Assembly (NCBI GenBank): GCA_947588755.1
Contig: CANPZB010000001.1
Location: forward strand, 1-64,000
DNA from: Candidatus Gastranaerophilales bacterium
GTDB taxonomy: Bacteria; Cyanobacteriota; Vampirovibrionia; Gastranaerophilales; Gastranaerophilaceae
Length of the DNA: 64,000 bases
Reading direction: 5' to 3'
Position numbers and translations under genes: made by a program. The notes under the pieces were generated by a model. It was given only the letters and a program-made list of their open reading frames with translations. It was not told where the DNA came from and ran no database searches. Position 1 is the stretch's first letter. Each line of letters starts with the position of its first letter. This document shows, in pieces, positions 1-9,300 of the stretch.

Positions 1-105
1 ATCTTAATTGTACGAAAGACCCTGAAATGAATTCAGGGTGACATGAAGGTTTTTAAATAACAAATAAAGAGTAACAAACAGTAATAAAAAAAAAAAGGAA
101 AAAAA

Positions 106-1065
106 ATGAAAGAAAAAATTAAAAACATGACGATTTTGGAAAAGACAGTGAGACGCGAAAATGGTAAGACCCTGAAACGAGTTCAGGATGACATGGATGT
201 GTACGGTCATTGCGAGCGAATGCGAAGCAATCCAGCCAATTATCTTACACGAAGTGCCGATAAGAACCTGCTTGGTTGCTCGCGTTTAACGGGTCTGCGG
301 TTGAGTGTTGCAGAATTTCATTCTTTCACACTCAAGCCTTCGCCCTCAGCTCGCAATCCGCTCTCACCTTTCACTTCTCACTTTTCACGTAGAGCCGCCT
401 TTACTCTCGCTGAGGTTCTAATCACCCTCGGGATTATTGGCGTTGTCGCAGCAATGACTATGCCAACATTAATTGCTAAATACCAAAAGAAAGTTTTTGC
501 AACTAAAGTTAAACAAACTTATGCGATTTTATCCAATGCAATGACGGTTTCCATTGCGGCTAACGGCACACCTGCCGAATGGAGTTACGGTGCAACCAGT
601 GATGAAGCTTCTCCTGGCTCAAAAGAAGATTTAACGTACATTGTTAATACCTATTTTAAACCGTATTTAAAAGTGGCGGAAGATGTCGGTTATAAAAATC
701 AAGGTTATCATATAGTGTTAAGTAACGGGACAACTTTATCTTTTTTCACTGACGGTAATACTACAAATAATATTTATACACCTACAGCTGTTTACATAGT
801 TGCAAGCAATAATAAAAATACAAAAACTTACTGGGATGTTTCACGTGATTATTCGCAGCATGATATTTTATATACTGTTAGAAAAGCTAACAATTTTCTT
901 AGTTTTTTCTTTTTGGTTTCGGGCTCGGGCGACATAACACGTGAAAATATTATTAATGAATCCGGCCATGGCTGCAACAGCAATGTCGCAAAAAATAGAA
1001 GATATCACTGTGGAGCATTAATAATGAATGACGGCTGGGAAATTAAAGACGATTATCCTTGGTAG
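106..1065 (+). CDS. Type IV prepilin-like protein with very long leader (copy 1)
   Basis: Class III prepilin-type protein expected to be cleaved by a prepilin peptidase and assembled into, or associated with, a type IV pilus or type II secretion pseudopilus. The cleavage motif is seen near residue 98 (RRAA then FTLAEVLITLG), with Glu at +5 and a hydrophobic helix behind it. The leader is about 97 residues, against the usual 5-25. Its first 20 codons resemble those of the two other prepilins in the window, and its next stretch is the translation of an inserted palindromic repeat (KTLKRVQDDMD). No ATG, GTG or TTG lies just before the cleavage motif, so the long leader appears real. A purine-rich AAGGA site precedes ATG 106. 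The C-terminus (CGALIMNDGWEIKDDYPW) is a typical pilin tail and recurs at 13298. Prepilin identity is secure; the substrate or partner is unknown. Confidence 0.85.
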   Translation: MKEKIKNMTILEKTVRRENGKTLKRVQDDMDVYGHCERMRSNPANYLTRSADKNLLGCSRLTGLRLSVAEFHSFTLKPSPSARNPLSPFTSHFSRRAAFTLAEVLITLGIIGVVAAMTMPTLIAKYQKKVFATKVKQTYAILSNAMTVSIAANGTPAEWSYGATSDEASPGSKEDLTYIVNTYFKPYLKVAEDVGYKNQGYHIVLSNGTTLSFFTDGNTTNNIYTPTAVYIVASNNKNTKTYWDVSRDYSQHDILYTVRKANNFLSFFFLVSGSGDITRENIINESGHGCNSNVAKNRRYHCGALIMNDGWEIKDDYPW

Positions 1066-1069
1066 GGGT
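1037..1069. repeat. Left 33-bp direct repeat flanking the island
   Basis: The last 29 bp of the prepilin gene plus 4 bp downstream recur exactly at 13481-13513. The segment between the copies holds the SAVED remnant, the RhuM-Fic gene, the recombinase and the giant gene. Weaker similarity continues past each copy to an ACTCTCCGT motif. Confidence 0.8.
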
Positions 1070-1077
1070 AGAGAATG

Positions 1078-1114
1078 TATGATTGGTGAAATGAGAATCA
1101 TTTCACCAATCATA
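1078..1114. terminator. Perfect 17-bp inverted repeat after prepilin 1
   Basis: A 17-bp perfect stem with a GAA loop lies 12 bp after the prepilin stop. There is no clear T run, so it may be an RNA 3'-end stabiliser or a repeat rather than an intrinsic terminator. A degenerate relative of this sequence follows the right-hand repeat near 13525. Confidence 0.5.
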
Positions 1115-1203
1115 TAAACTACTCTCCGTTGTAATTTAACATATAGAACAAGATTTAATTAACTTTGAGGTAAGATAACAAATTAAGGAAGCATGTATAA
1201 GTG

Positions 1204-1232
1204 TTGACATTACACTTATAACGTGTTATAAT
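1204..1232 (+). promoter_or_regulatory. Full-consensus sigma70-type promoter
   Basis: TTGACA (1204-1209), a 17-bp spacer and TATAAT (1227-1232) match the housekeeping consensus exactly. The promoter points into the truncated SAVED-like reading frame, so what it now transcribes is unclear. Confidence 0.75.
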
Positions 1233-1235
1233 ATA

Positions 1236-1463
1236 AAAAATTCTACAATTCAAGCCGATTTTAAAGAAACATTGGGTAAAATACTTAATAATATTAACAG
1301 AATTCGTTCCGACGTAGATGAAATAAACCTATTCCCTGCTGTACCTCAATCGATAGCAATTTGCATAGGACAAAAAAGGATGCCTAAAGCCGATAAAAAA
1401 TTTGTTATTTATGATCAAAATAATAAAGAGGGAAAATTTATAAAAACAATTACTATAGAATAA
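1236..1463 (+). pseudogene. C-terminal remnant of a SAVED-domain (CBASS effector) gene
   Basis: About 75 codons are open from near 1236 to the stop at 1463. The in-frame text (DVDEINLFPAVPQSIAI, then GQKRMPKADKKFVIYDQN) resembles the C-terminal end of SAVED sensor domains, which bind cyclic oligonucleotides and activate CBASS anti-phage effectors. Everything upstream of this tail (effector domain and most of SAVED) is missing, and there is no good ATG or ribosome site; the first possible start is TTG 1272. The sequence upstream switches directly to a promoter. I read it as a deletion remnant. The family assignment is from memory of SAVED C-termini and should be tested by profile search; a short unrelated gene is the alternative. 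Confidence 0.55.
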
Positions 1464-1469
1464 GAATAC

Positions 1470-2462
1470 CTACTTATTCAATACACTCACAACAATCTGT
1501 TTCATAACTTCCATTTCTTCAGATTTGCTTTCTGCTATAAGCAAGGTTAATGCAAAGAGAGTGCCATTATCAATAATCGGAATATTTTCTTTATAAAGCA
1601 TATTGTTTTTATCTAAGAAATATAAGAAACAACTCGCGGCGATGCGTTTATTCCCGTCAGAGAATGAATGATTTTTTGTAATCAAGTACAAAAGCATCGC
1701 TGCTTTTTCTTCTAATGTCGGATAACAATCTTTTCCGTCAAAAGTTTGATAAATTTGATTTATAGAACTCGCAAAGCTTCCGTCTTTAGGGTTGGCAAAT
1801 ACATCTGATGCAAATTCTGATTTCATTTTATCTATGATTTTTAAATATTCTTTTTCAGAGATTTTTACAGCTTCTTTCGTTGTTTGTCCTTTTGAATCAA
1901 GCTTTTTGTGGTCAAAATTGTCTAATAAATCCAGACCTTTTGCGAAATTTTCAAGAATTTTGGTGACATTTTGAGCTTCATCAACGGTTTCTATTTGGTT
2001 TTGTATACTACGTGATAATAAGCTGATAGTTTGTTGTAGGTTAACAATTTTTGCTTTTTGTGCAGTGAGCATTTTGGTATTTAGAGCATAACCTTGTGTT
2101 AAATATTTTTTCAAAACATCAGTTGCCCAAATCCTGAATTGCGTTGCTCTTGATGAATTAACCCTATATCCGACAGAAATTATTGCATCAAGATTATAAA
2201 AAGCTACATTTCTTAAAACATCACGTTTGCCTTCTTTTTGAACTATTTCCAAAATGGAAATAGTTGCGTCTTTGTTCAATTCTTGCTCTTGGTAGATATT
2301 ATTTAAATGTTTGTTTATTGCCGGAGTTTTCACACCAAAAAGCTTCGCTATCTGTTTTTGTGTAAGCCAAATAGTGTCATTTTCAAGTTTTGTATCAAGC
2401 GAAACCGTTCCGTCCTCGCTTGTATAAATTATAATCTCACCCTTTTGAAAGTCTTTATCCAT
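1470..2462 (-). CDS. RhuM-Fic/Doc family protein
   Basis: 330 residues. Residues 10-125 match the virulence RhuM domain (IWLTQKQIAKLFGV helix-turn-helix-like start, then a NVAFYNLDAIISVGYRVNS core). Residues about 200-330 form a Fic/Doc fold with the motif HSFSDGNKRIA at 265-275, whose His, Asp/Gly/Asn and Arg positions fit the HxFxDGNKRxxA pattern of Doc-like kinases or AMPylases. Such fusions are found in genomic islands and may act as toxins or regulators; the target is unknown. It is transcribed away from the recombinase segment, from start ATG 2462, with a -10-like TATAAT on the minus strand near 2482-2487. A 10-bp inverted repeat (TAAAATCATT 2491-2500, mirrored at 2531-2540) lies upstream and could be an operator. 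No separate antitoxin gene is seen beside it. Confidence 0.85.
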   Translation of the reverse strand: MDKDFQKGEIIIYTSEDGTVSLDTKLENDTIWLTQKQIAKLFGVKTPAINKHLNNIYQEQELNKDATISILEIVQKEGKRDVLRNVAFYNLDAIISVGYRVNSSRATQFRIWATDVLKKYLTQGYALNTKMLTAQKAKIVNLQQTISLLSRSIQNQIETVDEAQNVTKILENFAKGLDLLDNFDHKKLDSKGQTTKEAVKISEKEYLKIIDKMKSEFASDVFANPKDGSFASSINQIYQTFDGKDCYPTLEEKAAMLLYLITKNHSFSDGNKRIAASCFLYFLDKNNMLYKENIPIIDNGTLFALTLLIAESKSEEMEVMKQIVVSVLNK

Positions 2463-2604
2463 GCTTCAAACCCCTGTATTTATTATACCTTAAAATCATT
2501 AAACTTTATAATATTAGGAGATTTACTAAAAATGATTTTAGGAAATAAGAAAAATAGAAGTTTGTCCTAAAATATAAGATTACATCCAAAAGGTTACATA
2601 TTTA

Positions 2605-2628
2605 GTAACAAAATAGTAATTTTGTTAC
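2605..2628 (+). repeat. Left recombination-site-like 24-bp inverted repeat
   Basis: GTAACAAAA, centre TAGTAA, TTTTGTTAC. Identity with the reverse complement of the right copy runs 26 bp when the following AT is included. Short ATCCAAAA / TTTTGGAT arms outside it extend the palindrome. Confidence 0.8.
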
Positions 2629-2690
2629 ATTTTTGGATATGTTTTAGATATTCAGAGGTAAGATGTGTAACAGTAAAGGAGAATAGTTCA

Positions 2691-3236
2691 ATGGTATGTG
2701 TAGAGCCGATTAGGGACAAAGAAAAGATAGAAATTGTTAAACGGATTTTAAAAGAAAATGGAAGTAGAGATTATCTGCTGTTTTTGGTGGGAATTAATAG
2801 CGGTTTGAGAATCTCAGACATTCTTAAATTAAAAGTTTCTGATGTTAAGGACAAAAGATATATTGAACTAATGGAACAAAAGACTAATAAATATAAGCGT
2901 TTTCCAATAACAAAATCTTTCAAGAGTGAACTTGAAGAATTTATTATTGGCAAAGCCGAAGAGGAATGGCTATTTGCAAGCCAAAAAGGTAGAAAACCCA
3001 TAAGTAGGATACAAGCCTACAGAATAATATGTAAAGCTTGTGTTAGTGCAGGAATCACCGCACGTATCGGCACGCACACCCTTAGAAAAACTTTCGGATA
3101 TCATTTTTATCAGGAGAATAAGGATGTTGCGTTGTTACAGTGTATTTTTAATCATTCAGCACCAAGTGTAACACTGCGATATATTGGTATTAATCAAGAT
3201 ATTATTGACTCTCGACTAAATGCATTTTGTCTATAA
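2691..3236 (+). CDS. Compact tyrosine recombinase/integrase
   Basis: 181 residues consisting of little more than the catalytic domain of a XerC/phage-integrase family recombinase. The expected residues are visible: Arg40 (SGLRISDI), Lys64, His129-x-x-Arg132 (HTLRKTF), His155 (FNHSAPSV) and nucleophile Tyr164 (LRYIG). The usual N-terminal SAM-like DNA-binding domain is absent. ATG 2691 is chosen because AAAGGAG (2675-2681) lies 9 bp before it; the frame is open further upstream, but that part overlaps the left inverted repeat. The gene lies wholly between the two 24-bp inverted sites, so it most likely acts on them. A GTAACA half-site sits just before the ribosome site and may serve autoregulation. 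Integration or excision of a larger island is another possible role. Confidence 0.88.
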   Translation: MVCVEPIRDKEKIEIVKRILKENGSRDYLLFLVGINSGLRISDILKLKVSDVKDKRYIELMEQKTNKYKRFPITKSFKSELEEFIIGKAEEEWLFASQKGRKPISRIQAYRIICKACVSAGITARIGTHTLRKTFGYHFYQENKDVALLQCIFNHSAPSVTLRYIGINQDIIDSRLNAFCL

Positions 3237-3316
3237 AATGTAACAATTTCAGCAAAAATGTAAAGATTTTCTCAAAATCCCTAAAGTTTTTCAAAAAAAA
3301 TACCGATATACTCTAT

Positions 3317-3340
3317 GTAACAAAATTACTATTTTGTTAC
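3317..3340 (-). repeat. Right recombination-site-like 24-bp inverted repeat
   Basis: Exact reverse complement of 2605-2628. It ends 27 bp before the giant gene's ATG and 15 bp before its AAGGT ribosome site, so any promoter for that gene must lie inside the putative invertible segment or overlap this site. A TATACT element lies at 3307-3312, just inside the segment, without a clear -35. Confidence 0.8.
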
Positions 3341-3367
3341 ATAGTTCACAACTAGAAGGTAAAGAAA

Positions 3368-6300
3368 ATGGGTTTCAACGACTTTTTTATAAACAACAAC
3401 GGTAAAAAGGAACAGTTGAATAATGCAACACATGGTGTGCGTAGAGAACAGGTGGACAAAAAGTTCCACAACCTTTTTGATGCGTATGATGCCAATGGTG
3501 ACGGAACTCTTGAAAACGAAGAATTAGGGGGAATTTTTACAGGTTTAACTAAATTTTCAGGTGATGACAGAATTTTAGATGCAAATGAAAATAAACAAGT
3601 TACAAGTTTATTTGCAAATCAGGCAGGCATACAAGATGCAGACTTTATGGGATTTGTACGTTCAGTTTCAAAAGCTGTTGAAGATATTGTTGATTCAAAA
3701 GAAACTCCAACCGCGGACGGCGGAAAAGAAGTAACAACAACTTACAAAGACGGCTCAGTCGAGACTATTTCTTATTATCCTGACGGAGAATACAAATTCA
3801 AAAAGTTGGAACAAAAAGGTTCAACAACTACTAATTATTATACTATAGGGAATAATTTAGATAAACATTATACTGTTGATGAGATAGAAAGCAGAGTAAA
3901 AGAGGCATACGACAAACGTGTTGCCGAAATAAAACAACAAGCAAAACAAAATTCGGGAATAGAAGGTCGTGGCAGTATTCCAATTATTCCAAATTATGAT
4001 GAATTTAAAAAAAGGTATTTGCAGCATTTTAATATTAATCAGGGTTCTGACACAAGGAACTTTGAAAGACACGATTTTGAATTGTCAGAACGTGGAAAGG
4101 CTGACGTAGAGGTTCGTGATTTTGTTTTAAATCACTATGTTGAAACACACAAAGCCGCTCAAGAAGCACTTGAGACAATGGGTATTTTAGACGATGTCGG
4201 TGCGGCAATAAATACCGGAGCCGGTGAACTTTGGAATTTTATTAAAAATGTATGGAATGGAACAGATGAAGAATACCAAAACTTCTACGAATTATCTAAA
4301 AAGTTTGAGCCGAACTACAACAAAGCATTAAGAGAAAGCGGCAGCTTGGATGTAATGAGAAATAATCCCGAAATGTTTTTCAGAGATTTTGAAAAGGATT
4401 TCAAAAAAGATATGGGACACCAATACAATTTAGAAAATTCAGTTCAATTCCAACAAACCGCAGAACGATACCAAAATGCTCAAATTTTGAAACAGAGAAT
4501 TGATATCTTAAACAAAGCAATGCAAGAAATCAGGATGTATCAATCTGAACAAGATGCACTGACTTATGCTCCGGCACAAAATGAAGGATTAAATCCTGCA
4601 AGCCGCATTGTAAGTGCGAACACATTACTCTTACAATATTTTGATAATGATCAGGAAGCTGTGAATATGCTTCTTAACGGAGCAACAGGCAATTCTCAAA
4701 CCACAATAACTGCGATAAAGGGTCTTGCAGCAGATACACAGAAGATGTTTGATTCCGTAACAGACGGTAAAAGTTTTGATGAAATAAAAAATGATTACCA
4801 AACTCAATACAGAACGATATACGGAACGGATTTTGTACCTGACGAATTAACAGAAAAAGTTATGGATGCAAAAGCAACCGGCGGAATGGTAAAACTGGCG
4901 GCAATAACCGTAATATCCGTTTTAATTACAAAGAGTCCTGTAATGGCAGAGATTTCAGCGGCTGCAGGAAGTGCGGAAGCAACTGGAGCGGCGGCAAATT
5001 TAGTTAGAACTCTGGTAACAAAATATGGTCAAACGGCAGTACAACAGGGTATAAAATTTGCAATGACAAGCGGAACTCTTGCCACAGATGTTGGTTTGAC
5101 TTTATTAAATCAGGCAACAAGCGAACGTGGCATAAATGGTGAAGAACTTTGGGAAAGTACCAAAGGTTCTGCAAAATATATATTCTTTGGTGCTTATGTA
5201 GGGGCACCATTAGCACAGGGAGTTTCAAAGGCTCTCGGAAAGGTTGGAGCAACCGGAAGATTATTTGAAGGTGGAACAAAAACAGCAAACGGAGCAATTC
5301 AAACAACAAGCATCTCTGGTGATAAATTAATCCAAAACTTCATGAAAGGCGGCAATAAAGTTCTAACAACAGGCGGTGCGTTCTTGACAGATGTAGCGGC
5401 ATTTACAGGTTTAGAAGTAGCAACAGAGGGAGCAAATCTTACAGATGCACTTTCTGAACAGGGGCAAATGCTTTCTAAATTAAAATTAATGAACCATGTT
5501 TTAGAATATATGCTCGGTGCTAAGGCTCATACAGCAACTTCGAGAGCAAATTTAGATGCGGCAATTGAGAAATCGGGAGTAAAGAATTGGAATATTAAAG
5601 AAATAAAGACTCCGCAAAAGACTCAATATGTAGTAGATATAGACGGACTTCCCGTCGGTAAATTTGAAGATGCCAACCAACTTGCGGCGGCAATGCTTGA
5701 AAGAGTTACTGCAAACTTTAAAACAACACAGTCATTTGAATTAAAAGATAAACCTGAAGAACCGATAGTAGCGACAACGGAAAAATCACCTGCAAAACCA
5801 TCAGAAGGTGTAAAAGTTGAAACTCCAAAAGGTAAATTAAATGATGTTAGAGAGGCAAGTGCTGAAAATCCTGCTGAAAATGCCGAAGCAAAAATTTTAT
5901 CTGAAGTCGCAAGAACCGAATTTAATGATGAAGGTATTCGTTTAAATACGGCTGAATCTATTGATGCTGAATTAAAAGAAGCAGAACTTAATCCAAATGC
6001 ACCTGTAGATAATTTAGAAACATTGTCTTTAGTTATAAATGGCAAATTGGGTAAAACTTTAAAATCCCAATATGAAAAAGCCGGACAAGTTTTTGAAGAA
6101 ATAATTACCAAAAACGCAGATAAAATTGCTGAAATGGAAAAAAGATATTCTGAAAATCCGGAGCATTTCGCTACAGAATTTACGAAACTATTGGCTGAAC
6201 AACTCGGAGTTAAAGGTATAGAACCTAAAATAGAATTTGTTGAACCAAAAGATGCAGGAGCAGCCGGATATTTTTATTGGCCTACCGGTAAATTGCTAAT

Positions 6301-9300
6301 TAATAAGGAATTAAAGAATCCAAAAGATATCGAAACTATAATTGCACATGAATTTGTTCACGTTATGCAATTTAAGGATATTGTTGCAGCCAGAGGAAGG
6401 GATGGCATTCGTGAAATTTATTTGAAAAATGAAGACGGCAAATTTCTTGAAAATAAAACGAGAGAATGGCTGAAAGAAGAATATGAATTGGATTATGATA
6501 AGGAAACCCCCCAAGATCAAGAGCTTTATCGCAATGCTGTATTAGATGCACAGGTAGAATCAACTTTAGAGGCAAATAGCGGTTTAACAAAATTTGCACA
6601 TGAACATCCGTTAGAAAAAGGCAGTCTAAATGAATACTTATCAAGAATTTACCAAGCAGAAAATGAGAATATGGCTACTTTCGATACCCCTGAATATTAT
6701 AGTCAAGTAATCGAAAATGAAGCCTATTTCTTGGGTAACGGGAAAACCGGCGACAAAATAAATATAAGTACTGAATTGCCGGCAGCAACACACACAAAAT
6801 CTCAAAGAGTATCTGAAAATGAAGTTTCAATTCCTGCTGGAAAAATTGAAACTGCAAGTAACCAAGAAGCTTTTGTTGAAATTTCTGTGTCAAATGATGA
6901 AGCTGAAATGATAAAAAGATATAATGAATTACAGGAAGAGTCACAAAAGACAGGCGAGGTGAACGAAGAATTACTTGCTCTCACAATGGAACTGAATGAC
7001 AAAGGATATCATTTTAAAGATGGAAAACTGGATTTTAGTTATAACGAAAATCCAGCAAACATGCCAAATTCTGATGTTTCAAAAGCAGAATTTATAAAAG
7101 GATTAAAAGAATATGGAATTGATGAAACAACACTTGGAAATCTTGAATATAATGTTAATCGAATTAATATGGATCTTTTAAATAAGTTAAAAGAATATCC
7201 TGAACTTTTAAATTCAATTTTTGGAGTTTCAATTCTTTGTGATGTTAAACCTGAAGATGTTCCCGCAAAAATTGAGGTACTTGACTTATTAAAAGACATT
7301 GAATTATTGTCACCGGATTCTAAGGTTTTGATGATAAATAAAGCCGGAAAGAATAACTTAGATGCTGTTAAACAGAATATTGAAGATTTCAATTATATTA
7401 AAGCGTCAGGTATAGATCCGTCATTAATTCCCGGATACGGACTTGCTATGACAGTAGATAATATGCATTTTAATCGGGAAGTGTTTGATTTACTGAAAGA
7501 CAATGCAGAATTTGCAGATAAGCCTTACCTGTCTTTCAACGTAAATTCTGAGGATATCCCTGCTAAGACGGAAGTTTATAATTTATTAAAAGATAGTTCT
7601 TGTCCTGTTGAACAGAAAGTTTCTATTCTAAATAGATGCAATAAAGACAACTTATCTAAAATAAAAATGATTGAATCATATAGAGCCGATGGAATTGAAG
7701 AACACTCTTTAAGAAATTTATATGAGAAATTAGATGATATTAACGAGAATACATTAGCCGCTGTGAAGGATAATGCAAGTTTACTCGATTACTATGAAGT
7801 TTCAGATATTATGGCCATTAAACCAGAAGATTTATCTGCAAAAGCGAAAATTGCATTAGAGCTATTCTTATTTTCAATAAAAAAAGATAGTAATATAGCT
7901 CAGGAACTAATCAAACAGACAACTAAAGACAATATTGAAACAATCCATAAAAAAATGGCAATGATACAAGCATTTTCACCATTTTTATTAGCACAAAATG
8001 GTATAATTCGTGATATTCAAGACGGTTCTGTTGATGTTGATGTCGTATCAGATTTATTTAAAACAATTAAAGGAGATACTGAATTATTAAAATCTATTTC
8101 TTTAAATAAAGATTTAAAAATTCTTAAAGATGTAACTGCTGAAGATGTAAAAGCTAAAAAAGAAATATACGACTTTGTATTTGCACTTACTGTTAAGAGA
8201 ATGGTAAATGGTAAACCTATTCTTTTGCATGTAGATAAAGCGGATTTATTAAGCAGAACTACTCAGGATAATGTTGCAGAAATTAAAGAAGAAATTTCTC
8301 TGGATTACAGAATTGCTGAGGCTGAAAGTTTAAAAAAAACACAATTCACAGAAAAAGAAATGCTTTTGCGTAAAAATAAATTAAGAACAATAAATGAAAG
8401 TATTGATTTGCAGCAACGTTTATCATTAGATGAGAAAAATCAATTAAAAGCATTATTTGAAAATGCCAAAACAATGGAAGAATTGGATGCTAAAAGTAAT
8501 GCGTATACAGCTATTGTAAATAAAGAGAACGGACGTTTGTGGTCATCAAGAGCTCTTCCAGAAACATTGGATGCAATAAAAATTAAAGAACAAGCAGATA
8601 TTGTTGATGCCGTTAGAATAGATGGCTATAGTTATTTCGACGGTATTTTATCCGAAAATTTTGCAAAGAATTATAAATACTTGAAACAAGTTGATTCTTC
8701 ATTTAGACCTATAGAAGCAGGTACATTTAATCGTTATGCACATTATTTAAAATTTGATGATATTAAATCACAAGAAGAATTTGAAATGTTTAAAGAACTT
8801 TGGAATGATCCAAAAATTAATGATTGTTCATTAATATCCCACATTATTTTAGATAAAAATAAATATAATGCATACAAAAAGATTTCATCACATCCCGATT
8901 ATTTAAGAACTAATAACGAAGATGTTTCTCTTGTTATCAACGCTATCTTACGAGACGAAGTTTCGGATATAACTGATGTTAACAGTATGGCTAAAGATTT
9001 AAGAATAAAAAATATACAAGAAGAATTAAAAGAATGCAGAAATGCTCTGACTCAAGAAAGATATGATTGGGAAGAACCTGCAACTGAAAAAGACATACAA
9101 GGTTTAACTGTTACATTCCCTAATTTAAGTAAAGCAAAATTTGAAAATTATTCAAAAAGTGCTATTTCTGTAATTAAACACATAATCAATGGTAACAAAA
9201 ACTTATCTTTTAATGAAATTGAAGCCGTATTAAATAGTGACATTGATTTTTCAAATTGTGCCAGACGCTTTAGTATATTATCAAAATGTTCTCCTGAAGT

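Larger units (their letters stand above)
2605..3340. mobile_element. Candidate invertible segment carrying its own recombinase
   Basis: This 736-bp segment is bounded by two exact inverted 24-bp copies of GTAACAAAA-N6-TTTTGTTAC and contains one gene, a tyrosine recombinase. The 9-bp arms are perfectly symmetric. The 6-bp centre is asymmetric (TAGTAA left, TTACTA right), which gives the sites opposite polarity, the geometry that yields inversion. Extra GTAAC half-sites occur at 2593-2597, 2667-2672 and 3240-3246. The segment separates two outward-facing genes, RhuM-Fic on the left and the giant gene on the right. Inversion is inferred, not seen. Confidence 0.55.
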
